Shown: positions 25,601 to 33,281 of the stretch, piece by piece | Position numbering within the stretch: the stretch's first letter is position 1 | Layout of the letters: the number at the start of each line of letters is the position of its first letter | Source: Phoronis australis | Lineage: Eukaryota > Phoronida > Phoronidae | DNA: 51,050 bases | Direction: 5' to 3' | Assembly: GCA_002633005.1 (NCBI GenBank) | Contig: NMRA01001050.1 | Coordinates: 6,109 to 57,158 of the forward strand | Program-made: the position numbers and the translations under genes | Notes under the pieces: model-generated | What the model was told of the DNA's origin: nothing | What the model saw: the letters and a program-made list of their open reading frames with translations, nothing else | Databases searched by the model: none

Positions 25601-28600
25601 TTGATGGCACCATTGTATATTATGATATTTGATTTCAAAATTTGTTATCGATTATCAGTGACATTTGCCTTATGAACTCGTTTGTGCAGTTGTGTTGAGT
25701 GGTAGTAGGTGAAACTCCTATTGTTATGACTGGCATTTGACCCTTGAACGGGTTATTGCATCCAGTGACTAAGACATGCTTGGTGGGAGTAGGTGGGGCT
25801 CCTATTGTTATGAGTTTCATTTGACTCTTGAACTGATTATTTCTTCCGATGACTATGACATGTTGGGTGGTAGTAGGCAGGGCTCCTATTCCAAAATTGT
25901 GAATAGCAGTTGACCCCTGAACTGGTTATTGCAACCAGTGACTGTCATGTCGCGTGGCAGTAGCTGGGGATCCTATTGTTATGAATGGCATTTGACCCTT
26001 GAACTGGTTATTGCAGCCAGTGACTATGTTATGTCAGGTGGTAGTAGGCGGGGCTCCTATGACACGGAACCCTCTGATGACTCGAGTGCTGAGACCAAAG
26101 GAAGCAGTACAAAGGCTGGCCGTAAGACGAGTCCATTCAAGAGGAAGGAGTTGTTTGCCAGTAAGTAGGCACTGACAAATAGACTTGCCCAAAATCTCAA
26201 CAATTTCACACAAAAATAATCGCCAAAATTGCCCTTTCTCATGTTAGCAGACTACTAATTGTTGCAAGTGCCTACAATTTTTCAATATTGTGTCTTTAGT
26301 CTGTCTTTGTTGACAGCTGATGATTGCTCAGTGATAGAAAACAACTTTACTTTTCAGTTTATTATTTAGGATTTCTTGACAGTGTATTACTGGATTTTCT
26401 TAAAAACAATTTCGGGTGAAACTTTTGCTTTGTGTGACATCACAATCTTCATTAAGTCTTCCATCATTATTTTTGATGGTTCCGTCAAACCGAGCTCATC
26501 TCGGTATATCCGAGCCCTGTCATGTTAACATCTGGATGCTGGAGTGGTGAAGATGGGCAAAAGTGGGAACGTATAGCCAAAACCTAACCTTGAATGAGAC
26601 ACCATCCACTGGATTCTTACTCCAATTATACAACTTTTAGTTGGTTCCCACTCGGTGTTGTCCTGTTTTCAAGAGGGTACTGAGAACAAAATTGTGCCCT
26701 TAAGTTCATGTTGTCATCTGTCATACTATATAAAGCAGTCTCACATTGACAAGGTCACCCTCTTTCTAAATGGGAAATATATGATGAATTAATTCAGATC
26801 ACTTTCTGACCTGATCATTGTTATCTTGGTGCACTACAGAACTTACCAAGGCAGACGACTGCTCCGAGACGTCATCTGTGCGTTCAGCCAACAGTCTACC
26901 TGGCTCAGGTAACAACAGTACGCCAGGCAGTCTTAAGGGTAGTGCTGCCAGTTCTCCCTGTGCAAGTCCTCAGCCAGCCTCGTCCCCAGCCAGGTAATGA
27001 CTGACTGTGATAAGAACACTAATAATGTGCCTTTCACTAAACCTTGCAAGGAATGAGTCACCAGTCAGAAGACATCACTCAGATAACATTTCATTAAGTG
27101 TACCCCTTTATGTATTTGCAATCATTACTATCATATTTCCAATTGATAGTTTTAAAGTAAACAGTCAGGTTATTTTAATTCAACTGTGATACACCACCAG
27201 AAATGAGAATTGAATTAAATCTCATTTTAAGAAAGCTGTCCTGACTCATGATATTCAACAATTTTGATAAATTGTGATATCTATAATGTTGTTAGCATTG
27301 TATGTGATGTCCTTATGACTGCCAGCAGTCACAGTTGGCTAACTGAACCAGTCCTGTAAATATGCCATGCTCTGAAGTGAAAATGCATCATGTTTAATGT
27401 TCTCATTGTTATGAAACTGAATCACCTCACAATGCTTTTCACTAGGGATGTTTACAAATGACTTGGCATGGTGTAGCAAAGTCTTTCCAATGTTCATTAT
27501 AATTGTTGTAAGGATAAGGTAGATAATACTTTTTGTTTGAAGTTCTATGCCCCTACTCCCAACATCTGTTTCAGGGCTACTGAGGGCAGCAGTGCCAATA
27601 GAGGGCGTTACTTTGTCATGCGCTGTAATAGCTTCAAGCAGCTGGACATTTCCTGCAGCAAAGGAGTGTGGGTAACCACTGTGTCGAATGAGAAGAAGTT
27701 ATCCAGAGCATTCAAGGTTGGTATGGGATATCTCCTTACCTGTGGTATCTCAGCAGACTCGTGATTGATTTTGTCAGTTTTGCTTTTTCTTGTGTTCACC
27801 CGCTATTTTTCTTATTCACAGGAAGGAAAGACGGTGTATCTGATCTTCTCAGTGCATGGTAGCGGTCAGTTTCAGGGCTATGCCAAGATGACCACACTGC
27901 CCTCTAGGGACAAGGTGCCCGAGTTCAGCTTCCCTGGTGCTGGTGGGAGTTTCAACATTGAGTGGATCAAGCGGTTAGTTAATCATTTAACACATTCTGT
28001 GACTGTGTAGAGTTTCAACATTGAGTGGATCAAGCGGTTCGTTAATCATTTAACACATTCTGTGACTGTGTAGAGTTTCAACATTGAGTGGATCAAGAGG
28101 TTAGTTAATCATTAACACATTCTGTGACTGTGTAGAGTTCTTCAGTTGGGGGGGGCCTTGAATGAGTTCCGTATTTGGCAAAGTGGGCCAAAAGGTCATT
28201 TGAGAATTAAAAGACGCAAGTATTTAGCGAAAGCTCTGAACGCTGAACAGACCTGTTTTTTTTTTCTTTTTTCTTAGTGAAAGGTCCACTGTGAAAAATT
28301 CAAACCCCTCATATTTTAGGGTACGTTTGGTCTTTATGCGAAAATCTGCAAATTTACTGAAAAATCTGCAAATCTGGTGTTCAGAGTACTCCAATGGAGT
28401 TTTGGTGGTACACAGGTCTGAGTTAGTAATTTTTATGCGCCCACATATTTATATGTGGACGCATTATGCCGTCATCTCTGTCCGTCCGTCCGTCCGTCCG
28501 TCCGTCCGTCCGGCGTCCGGCGTCCGCGGCTCTATCTCCAAAACCCTTTGACATACGTTCATGAAATTTGGCACATATGTTCCATTCATGAATGGGACGG

Positions 28601-31600
28601 CATGTGCGAACTTTCGGACGGATCCGACTACCGGTGTGCCCCCTAGTGGCAATTTTAGTTTTTTACGCTTACCTTTGTATCTTCAAAAGTCCTGAACGGA
28701 TTTTCATGAAATTTGGTATGTAGGCACCTANNNNNNNNNNNNNNNNNNNNNNNNNNNNNNNNNNNNNNNNNNNNNNNNNNNNNNNNNNNNNNNNNNNNNN
28801 NNNNNNNNNNNNNNNNNNNNNNNNNNNNNNNNNNNNNNNNNNNNNNNNNNNNNNNNNNNNNNNNNNNNNNNNNNNNNNNNNNNNNNNNNNNNNNNNNNNN
28901 NNNNNNNNNNNNNNNNNNNNNNNNNNNNNNNNNNNNNNNNNNNNNNNNNNNNNNNNNNNNNNNNNNNNNNNNNNNNNNNNNNNNNNNNNNNNNNNNNNNN
29001 NNNNNNNNNNNNNNNNNNNNNNNNNNNNNNNNNNNNNNNNNNNNNNNNNNNNNNNNNNNNNNNNNNNNNNNNNNNNNNNNNNNNNNNNNNNNNNNNNNNN
29101 NNNNNNNNNNNNNNNNNNNNNNNNNNNNNNNNNNNNNNNNNNNNNNNNNNNNNNNNNNNNNNNNNNNNNNNNNNNNNNNNNNNNNNNNNNNNNNNNNNNN
29201 NNNNNNNNNNNNNNNNNNNNNNNNNNNNNNNNNNNNNNNNNNNNNNNNNNNNNNNNNNNNNNNNNNNNNNNNNNNNNNNNNNNNNNNNNNNNNNNNNNNN
29301 NNNNNNNNNNNNNNNNNNNNNNNNNNNNNNNNNNNNNNNNNNNNNNNNNNNNNNNNNNNNNNNNGTGGTGTGTGTCAGGTGGGTGGTGTGTGTCAGGTGG
29401 GCGGTGTGTCAGGTGAGTGGTGTGTGTCAGGTGAGTGGTGTGTGTCAGGTGAGTGGTGTGTGTCAGGTGGGTGGTGTGTCAGTAGAACATTAGAGTTGAA
29501 ATTGTGTCTACAATTTAACAACATTTTGATTTTTGTGCTTATATTGATTTAAACCTTAAAGTGCTCATGAACCCTGTTAAGCCTCTTAACTATGGCTAGA
29601 TCACTTATACATTCTTTGAAACAAAATAATACATAGACTCAAAAGTTTGGAGTAAGTTTGAATATTCCATATAAACTCAGCTCAGCTAACAACTGTTTGT
29701 AATTCATTGGTTGAGAAATTGATGCCTGTGAAGAAAGGCCAGCCACGCTGAGCCAGACGTTATCCGCTTTGCAGCAGCAACCAACTGTTTGAGCTTGACG
29801 TGCTTTTTCGTCTCGTGGAAGTCGTGTAGTATGTGGGGGGACAGAAGGGTACAGAGACACCTTTGGGTGAAATTATGTTTTAATGTTTACTAAGTGTAGT
29901 GCATCTTCAAACCGAGATGAGACAATGTTCAGGAAGTATTAGAGGATCAGATGCTATTCCTTAAGTTTGTGTTTGATCCTGGAACTAAAATCTGTACAGG
30001 AAAGTAAGCGGTCCGTTGCAGGACTTTCTACTAAGTGAGAAATTTGATCTTGCACTCTCATTGTGATCGACTTACACTCTCAATTTGCAATTTAAGGTAC
30101 AGTCTCACATTTATTAGCACGCCACTGTTTAAAAATTTTGATAGAAAATCTCAGACACTGTACTTTTGCTAAAGTGAGAAATGGTTATTTGGATTTTAAG
30201 ATCAAAATTCTGTTTTAAGTCTGACAGCTCTCCAGTCATTTTTTCATGGTTATTTAGCAAATAAAAGTTTATCCTCATAACAAACTCATGAACATGTAGT
30301 TGTTATCTGCGAACATTTGACCTGTAATCGCAATTGTTTCTCATTAAGCTTGGCTACTGTATTTCCAACACATGTGACAACTGAGTGGCGAACTGAGCTA
30401 AAATCTCCTAGATGACCCCTGCTTGTCTTGTAGTTGACTGGACGGCTGGTTGATGACATCTCAGCCTAAAATTTGTGACCTTTGCCATATGACAATATTG
30501 TAATTGTTGACGTGGGTGTGAATGCGATCAGTGACTTTTTATGAACTGTCATGGCAAGGATGACCAGTCGTTAAACTCTTGCTCATTTGTTTCATTGTCT
30601 AATAACTAAGGTCATTAGACTACTTGTAATGAATAAATTAAGACTTGCTTAGCTCCAAAGATCTCGTTGCCTGGACTTAGTTATTTCGCATCCTTTTAAC
30701 TAACAACTTGAGGTTGAGTAGGACCTTTTAATTGTTGTTTTTAGTAAAATATTTTCTGAAAGTAGAGATCCTGTTGACTTTGATTTTTTATTTTATACCA
30801 ATCTGTCATTAACTGAGTCATGTGATCATGATTTATTGTAAAATTAAGCATTAACTAAATGGTACAAGCACAGCAAGAGGAAAACTGAAAAAACAGTTTT
30901 ATACTTTTCCTGAAATAAAATTTCGTTTGTTTGCATTTTTTATGATTTCATAGAAATCACCCTAAAACCTTCTAATGCAAGAGTGGAACATTTTAGAAAC
31001 AGTTACTTTTAACAGTGTGGAGATCAGTGCATCAAGGGTATTGTGTGAAAGTCATATGAATCCAATGTTAATGATGAGATTATGTACAGAGTTAGTCTAC
31101 TTAAGTTTGTATTGGCATTTATATGGAGTCCTAACCAATATTCAACGTGCATTCCAAACACTGGGATCCACTGAGTTCTAACCAATATTCAACCTGCATT
31201 CCAAACACTGGGATCTACTGAGTCCTCATCCAAAGTGTTGGTGTCCGTTTCAGTTTTTTTGAAATAGTCCACCAATTGAGAGGCGAGTCTTAAGTGGGCA
31301 CAAAGATATGCAATTAATTTTGCATGATTTTTACATCCGTCCCTAATTGAGAAAACAATTCTAGTCATCACAGGAGCATTTTAATTAAACGGGGTTTAGT
31401 GATTCTTGTTATTTCAATTTATTTAGAGACACTTACTGTTTTGAGTCATCCTCGACAAATTTTCAAATTAAATAAGTGCCCCTGGGCTCCACTTAATTAT
31501 GCATGTGTCAATCTGAAAGTAAGTCATTCTCTGTCAGCTTTGTTTGTGTGACGATTCATTTGGGGCCATCTGTTGGTTATATGTACTATTTTTCAGAATT

Positions 31601-33281
31601 ATTATAACATTTAATACTTAATTAGTTTTTTGCCTTCCGATCAATTATTCTTGGACAATCTTTGATTGAAACAGAGCTCAATTTAGTGGCATTCAGCCTT
31701 TGTCTGATCTGCAGTGAATGGGCTAATGGCTGGAACAGGCAACCTTTAAAAAAACATGAATCCGATATCACGGTGAAACTGTGCTGGTTGCTGGCTTTGA
31801 ACACCACATGTTCACATGCACAGGTGCCCTATATCTTGCAGCCTAACATTTGCTGGAGCTCAATAGCCTATTGCAATGCTTCCCATTTCGAAAAAGCACT
31901 CCTAGCAGATGGTGACAGAGCAGAGAAGACATACTTTTTCAGAACATGTTAGTTTGCAGGTATCTTTACAATCTTTGTGTACAGGGCACTGTCATTTATT
32001 TGGTTCTCTGACTGTAAGAACTGTTTGCCGCACACACACACACTAGTTTTGCACTGCCATAGCATCGTATGAACAGGCAATGATGCATTGCTGTAGGGAA
32101 CTATGCAAATCTGACAGATCTTGTCAGGCAGTGGAAATTGGTGAAATCATTCCTGTATTCTTCAAGAGTATGCTTGCAGCCTGGTATGCAGCAACCTCGA
32201 AACTCAAGAGACAGGCTAATAACAAACGGGTTCAACTTGTTACAGGCTGGCCTACACAATGACAATGCAGGCTGCCAATGTTGTGCTATAGTTCATGGTA
32301 GTATTATTGTTATTTTACCCAGTTCTTGATTGAGCAGTATATACTAGTTAAGTTGGCTAACAAAGTTACAGATGCAACAAGTCTATGGCAAGCAGCATAA
32401 AAACTAAACGCAGTCGTCGAATTTCCACTGCCACACAAGGCTTATTAACTTTTAACTATGTACAATATATATAGTGAAAATAAATATGATTGTGTGGGTT
32501 TTGTGTGCTGAACAACTATATTAAAAGATCTGGTGATTTCATCCAAATTGTAAAGGTGAATGAACTCTGGATGACTGTCTGCCATATAGGGTTTCACTAT
32601 GACCAGCTACTGGTCAATGACATAGGAAACAAAACACAAAGGTGTCGCACATGGTTATACAACATAAATTGTTTTGCTAGGACAATTGTACGTTTTTATA
32701 AGAAATGATTAAAATAATTATACGTAATTAACTTCATGAGAATTCATGACAAATGTCAATACGAGAGTGACACATGCATAATTTTGAACCCTGAGAAATT
32801 GATTAGCTTGAAAATTTATCTAGGATTAAATTTTCAGATAGTCGTAATTTAGCCAAAAAAGCGCTAAAATGGAGCCTTCCCCTTTAATAGAAAATGGCGA
32901 AAATTCCTCATCGCACCTCACCTGAACATGCCCCAAATTTGCAGGGTCCCAGGTTTCCTACAAATAATTCTTAGCAGAAACTGTTTTGATTATCCGTCAT
33001 TATTCAAGGTTTCCAGTTAGTAAATCTTTCATTTTTTTGTGGTGGTGCGACGTGCCTGAACATATCAGTGACCCCCCAACCGTGTCTATTGATGCAAATA
33101 CACAGCATTGGGCAATACCACATTTTTTGACTAGAGAGATTTTTGAGAGATCTCATTTCATATGAGAATGTATTTACTGTAATTATTCTGTTCTTGTAAA
33201 GATAAATGAAAATCTTGATATTTTCAGGAAGTGCAAGGAACAGCAGCTGAACAACTGATGAAACTGTGGGAGAGTAAATGA
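7870..33281 (+). CDS. YTHDC2: 3'-5' RNA helicase and m6A reader YTHDC2 (26 exons found, two missing)
   Basis: YTHDC2 is a cytoplasmic DEAH-type helicase that binds m6A RNA through a YTH domain and in animals controls germ-cell entry into meiosis with MEIOC. The placed exons join in phase to about 1,310 codons. Order: R3H domain (exons 1-3), Walker [11 protein letters not shown] (exon 4), TQPRR (5), TNGVLLRTL (6), DEVH and SAT (7), ankyrin insertion (11), motif [12 protein letters not shown] (14), motif VI QRKGRAGR (14/15), HA2/OB region (16-19), low-complexity linker (20-23), YTH (24-26). YTH cage tryptophans are seen in GVWVTT and FNIEWIKR. About 56 residues of HA2 and 30 of YTH are not in the sequence, both near N gaps. 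The true start exon was not found. Domain order and local identity make the assignment firm. Confidence 0.96.
8295..8385 (+). CDS. YTHDC2: YTHDC2 exon 2 (R3H domain)
   Basis: Acceptor gtatttcttttcag and donor AAAGG|gtgaat. Encodes [20 protein letters not shown] and GLRSKSKG, the conserved R3H core. The incoming single base and outgoing two bases fit exons 1 and 3. Confidence 0.93.
9115..9302 (+). CDS. YTHDC2: YTHDC2 exon 3 (end of R3H)
   Basis: Acceptor ttgctgttgtag and donor GAAG|gtacac. Encodes [13 protein letters not shown] and [17 protein letters not shown], matching the stretch between R3H and helicase in YTHDC2. Confidence 0.93.
10217..10419 (+). CDS. YTHDC2: YTHDC2 exon 4 (helicase motif I)
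   Basis: Acceptor tttttttacag and donor CAG|gtgagt. Contains [15 protein letters not shown] and ends on the Walker A motif [10 protein letters not shown] that binds the ATP phosphates. Confidence 0.95.
10691..10857 (+). CDS. YTHDC2: YTHDC2 exon 5 (helicase motif Ia)
   Basis: Encodes [30 protein letters not shown] and [14 protein letters not shown], the RNA-contacting Ia region. Donor AGCAA|gtaggt passes two bases to exon 6. Confidence 0.95.
11140..11188. repeat. 12-bp tandem repeat in YTHDC2 intron 5
   Basis: Four copies of GACCATGTGACT with one GGCC variant. Non-coding. Confidence 0.85.
11306..11525. repeat. 79-81 bp tandem repeat before YTHDC2 exon 6
   Basis: Nearly three copies of a unit with TAAGTTG...AATGGCACCACCAGGTGTCG and a tail CTTATTTGTGAC, starting at 11306, 11385 and 11466. 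It ends 26 bp before exon 6. It does not clearly include the exon 6 junction, although the shared word GTGTCGC occurs in both repeat and exon start. Confidence 0.85.
11552..11654 (+). CDS. YTHDC2: YTHDC2 exon 6 (helicase motif Ib)
   Basis: Acceptor cttccctttcag and donor GTG|gtaggt. Encodes [20 protein letters not shown] and STVTHIIV, which leads straight into the motif II of exon 7. Confidence 0.95.
12144..12300 (+). CDS. YTHDC2: YTHDC2 exon 7 (motif II DEVH and motif III SAT)
   Basis: The exon opens with [12 protein letters not shown], the Walker B box in the DEVH form typical of YTHDC2, and contains LVLMSATLN (motif III). Acceptor tttgtcctggcag and donor AAAG|gttaga. Confidence 0.95.
12712..12819 (+). 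CDS. YTHDC2: YTHDC2 exon 8
   Basis: Encodes [20 protein letters not shown] followed by a Lys-rich stretch ([10 protein letters not shown]). This is the start of the linker that leads to the ankyrin insertion between the two RecA domains. Acceptor ttaattacag and donor AAAG|gtacta. Confidence 0.92.
13210..13852 (+). repeat. YTHDC2: 39-bp tandem array spanning the acceptor of YTHDC2 exon 9
   Basis: Sixteen intronic copies of a 39-bp unit (ATGTTGTATAATGCAGAGAAG + GTCCATATCAACCTTACC) are followed by a seventeenth whose second half is the start of exon 9 (AGAAGGCCCACATCAA). Copies at the 5' end are more diverged; those at 13480-13836 are nearly uniform. Most downstream copies translate as [13 protein letters not shown] in the same frame as exon 9. 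One copy (around 13720) has an extra A. Confidence 0.95.
13837..13940 (+). CDS. YTHDC2: YTHDC2 exon 9
   Basis: Encodes [12 protein letters not shown] and [12 protein letters not shown], part of the insertion linker. Acceptor tataatgcag and donor GAT|gtaagt. The incoming phase matches exon 8. The acceptor tract is pyrimidine-poor because it lies in the repeat unit, so splice choice among the copies could be leaky. Confidence 0.85.
14211..14346 (+). CDS. YTHDC2: YTHDC2 exon 10
   Basis: Encodes [20 protein letters not shown] and [14 protein letters not shown], preceding the ankyrin repeats. Acceptor aaattattttag and donor CAGCG|gtgagc. Confidence 0.94.
14599..14791 (+). CDS. YTHDC2: YTHDC2 exon 11 (ankyrin repeats)
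   Basis: Encodes two ankyrin-type repeats inserted in the helicase core: [20 protein letters not shown] with LLNLGAS, then [20 protein letters not shown]. In vertebrate YTHDC2 this insertion contacts the exonuclease XRN1. Acceptor caccatttcag and donor TTCAT|gtgagt. Confidence 0.96.
15018..15207. mobile_element. Foldback element with hammerhead-like motifs in YTHDC2 intron 11
   Basis: Arms 15018-15091 and 15138-15207 are inverted copies (CACCTAGGTG / CTAGGTGGCCACTATGTTCT...). Each arm reads outward as CTGAWGA, a hairpin with TGGT...ACCA ends, then AAAC, resembling the hammerhead ribozyme cores carried by Penelope-like elements. The base expected to be G12 is A in both arms, so activity is doubtful. 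Origin from a Penelope-like terminal region is inferred. Confidence 0.55.
15730..15902 (+). CDS. YTHDC2: YTHDC2 exon 12
   Basis: Encodes [18 protein letters not shown] and [20 protein letters not shown], the return from the ankyrin insertion to RecA domain 2. Acceptor ataccccag and donor GAAG|gtgaga. Confidence 0.94.
16346..16527 (+). CDS. YTHDC2: YTHDC2 exon 13 (helicase motif IV)
   Basis: Encodes [20 protein letters not shown] and [19 protein letters not shown], the RecA2 motif IV region. Acceptor ccattttag and donor ATT|gtaagt, phase 0. Confidence 0.95.
16756..16864. repeat. 35-bp tandem repeat in YTHDC2 intron 13
   Basis: Three nearly identical copies of GACATGTACACARCATGCTT + CATGTCACAGGTCAT. 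Each unit contains CACAG|GTCAT, a possible splice-like word, but it does not touch an exon. Confidence 0.93.
17130..17293 (+). CDS. YTHDC2: YTHDC2 exon 14 (helicase motifs V and VI)
   Basis: Encodes [20 protein letters not shown] (motif V) and ends ANALQRKGR, the first part of motif VI QRKGRAGR. Acceptor tatgtttgcag and donor GGCAG|gtacgc. Confidence 0.96.
17249..17479 (+). repeat. YTHDC2: 74-bp tandem repeat spanning the donor of YTHDC2 exon 14
   Basis: The last 45 bases of exon 14 plus 29 bases of intron form the unit. Copies start at 17249 (exon), 17323 and 17398, with a short fourth start at 17470. The third copy keeps an intact donor (GGGCAG|gtatgg); the second has lost it (GGCATATTATG). 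Confidence 0.92.
18476..18581 (+). CDS. YTHDC2: YTHDC2 exon 15 (end of motif VI)
   Basis: Encodes [18 protein letters not shown] and [12 protein letters not shown], the RecA2 to winged-helix transition. Acceptor tatgtattgcag and donor CAG|gtaggt. Confidence 0.95.
19308..19427 (+). CDS. YTHDC2: YTHDC2 exon 16
   Basis: Encodes [20 protein letters not shown] and [12 protein letters not shown], the start of the HA2 region. Acceptor tatattacag and donor AAG|gtaagt. The next exon found begins with a one-base phase, incompatible with phase 0 here, so an exon is missing between them. Confidence 0.95.
19624..19684. repeat. (CA)n microsatellite
   Basis: A CA/CG dinucleotide run in YTHDC2 intron 16. 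Confidence 0.97.
20062..20096. other. 14-bp perfect inverted repeat (hairpin)
   Basis: CATAACCATTCTTT and AAAGAATGGTTATG flank a seven-base loop in YTHDC2 intron 16. No function can be assigned. Confidence 0.7.
20169..20475. repeat. 34-bp tandem array next to a one-base N gap
   Basis: About nine almost identical copies of CACCTCCATACTTATTATCA + ATATTGTCCTACAT follow an N at 20169. The uniformity and the N suggest an assembly join in a collapsed array. The YTHDC2 exon expected in this intron is absent. Confidence 0.95.
20792..20993 (+). CDS. YTHDC2: YTHDC2 exon 17 (HA2 region)
   Basis: Encodes [19 protein letters not shown] and [20 protein letters not shown] then [14 protein letters not shown]. 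The exon needs one base carried in from the missing exon. Donor ATGAG|gtgata. Confidence 0.95.
21423..21599 (+). CDS. YTHDC2: YTHDC2 exon 18 (OB-fold region)
   Basis: Encodes [20 protein letters not shown] and [20 protein letters not shown], a highly conserved stretch of YTHDC2. Acceptor tcattctgtgcag and donor ACTGT|gtaagt. Confidence 0.96.
22715..22974 (+). CDS. YTHDC2: YTHDC2 exon 19 (OB-fold)
   Basis: Encodes [36 protein letters not shown] and [18 protein letters not shown]. Two donors are adjacent (gtaggt at 22971, gtgagg at 22975); only the second keeps the frame into exon 20. Confidence 0.93.
23857..23910. other. 16-bp perfect inverted repeat in YTHDC2 intron 19
   Basis: TTTTGAGAACCAGTTT and AAACTGGTTCTCAAAA flank a 22-base loop. 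No target duplication or ORF was seen; function unknown. Confidence 0.65.
24139..24356 (+). CDS. YTHDC2: YTHDC2 exon 20
   Basis: Encodes an acidic/serine stretch ([15 protein letters not shown]) then [19 protein letters not shown] and [10 protein letters not shown]. Acceptor tctttacccag and donor GAG|gtatga. Confidence 0.95.
25053..25149 (+). CDS. YTHDC2: YTHDC2 exon 21
   Basis: Encodes [20 protein letters not shown] followed by [11 protein letters not shown], a strongly conserved motif that ends the helicase part. Acceptor ccttgtttcag and donor ATGA|gtgagt. Confidence 0.95.
25699..26062 (+). repeat. YTHDC2: 84-bp tandem repeat spanning the acceptor of YTHDC2 exon 22
   Basis: Units begin GTGGTAGTAGG at 25699, 25783, 25867, 25954 and 26038; the last is the first 25 bases of exon 22. 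Intronic copies contain the exon start (GTAGGYRGGGCTCCTATTG) and the upstream intron (CATTTGACCCTTGAACTGG). Only the true acceptor has CAG; copies read GCTTG, TTGG or CGC at that place. Confidence 0.93.
26038..26160 (+). CDS. YTHDC2: YTHDC2 exon 22 (linker)
   Basis: Encodes [20 protein letters not shown] and [13 protein letters not shown], a Ser/Lys-rich linker before YTH. Acceptor tatgttatgtcag lies inside the 84-bp repeat; donor GCCA|gtaagt. Confidence 0.9.
26840..26993 (+). CDS. YTHDC2: YTHDC2 exon 23 (Ser/Pro-rich linker)
   Basis: Encodes [20 protein letters not shown] and a Ser/Pro/Ala tail ([14 protein letters not shown]), as expected just before the YTH domain. Acceptor gcactacag and donor GCCAG|gtaatg. 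Confidence 0.93.
27575..27716 (+). CDS. YTHDC2: YTHDC2 exon 24 (YTH domain, first half)
   Basis: Encodes [20 protein letters not shown] and [16 protein letters not shown]. The Trp of VWVTT is the first wall of the m6A-binding aromatic cage. Acceptor catctgtttcag and donor AAG|gttggt. Confidence 0.97.
27822..27973 (+). CDS. YTHDC2: YTHDC2 exon 25 (YTH domain, middle)
   Basis: Encodes [20 protein letters not shown], then [11 protein letters not shown] with the second cage Trp. Acceptor cttattcacag and donor AAGCG|gttagt, two bases carried on. Confidence 0.97.
27947..28139 (+). repeat. YTHDC2: 63-bp tandem repeat spanning the donor of YTHDC2 exon 25
   Basis: The last 27 bases of exon 25 (GAGTTTCAACATTGAGTGG...) and 36 intron bases are repeated from 27947, 28010 and 28073, with a short fourth start at 28135. 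Copies are almost identical. Copy 2 keeps GCG|gttcgt, copy 3 reads GAG|gttagt. The intron part ends GTGTAG, so read-through meets an in-frame stop. Confidence 0.96.
28436..28730 (+). repeat. Dispersed repeat with (GTCC)n, cut by the N gap
   Basis: The element starts with a small palindrome (CCACATATTTATATGTGG), then GCATTATGCCGTCATC, a TCCG run and GTTCATGAAATTTGGCACAT. Diverged relatives occur at about 35195-35435 and 35686-35900, sharing GACCGGTGTGCCCCCYAG-like and ATGAAATTT words. No ORF of note, so it is probably a non-autonomous element. Confidence 0.75.
28731..29364. other. Assembly gap (634 N)
   Basis: Undetermined bases inside YTHDC2 intron 25. The exon encoding about 30 residues of the YTH C-terminal half is not seen on either side and probably lies here. 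Confidence 0.95.
29365..29481 (+). repeat. Minisatellite made of splice-donor-like units
   Basis: Seven units of about 16 bp (GTGTGTCAGGTGAGTG and variants). Three copies carry CAG|GTGAGT, a full 5' splice-site consensus, and two carry CAG|GTGGGT. The array is cut by the gap on its left, where the missing YTH exon (expected to end on a Gln codon in phase 0) should be. Confidence 0.9.
30765..31140. repeat. Dispersed A/T-rich repeat, copy 1
   Basis: Contains the ordered words CAATCTGTCATTAACTGAGT, TAATGCAAGAGTGGAA, ACAGTG and CATATGAATCCAATG. The same order appears at 37010-37430 and 39045-39445, and partly near 41720-41870. Copies are old and differ by many indels. No ORF. Confidence 0.65.
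31141..33227. other. YTHDC2 last intron, no exon recognised
   Basis: A short direct duplication (ACCAATATTCAACSTGCATT + CCAAACACTGGGATC, at about 31134 and 31181) is the only local structure noted. The missing YTH exon was looked for here and not found. Confidence 0.5.
33228..33281 (+). CDS. YTHDC2: YTHDC2 terminal exon
   Basis: Acceptor gatattttcag, then GAA... encoding [17 protein letters not shown] and TGA. The spacing of Glu-Gln-Leu and Leu-Trp matches the YTHDC2 C-terminus, and phase 0 fits a preceding exon ending on Gln. The exon is short, so the call depends on this match plus position. Confidence 0.8.
   Translation, partial: EVQGTAAEQLMKLWESK

Noticed and set aside
28713-29552. 279-codon open frame
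   Set aside because: Most of it is N; the rest is the donor-like minisatellite.
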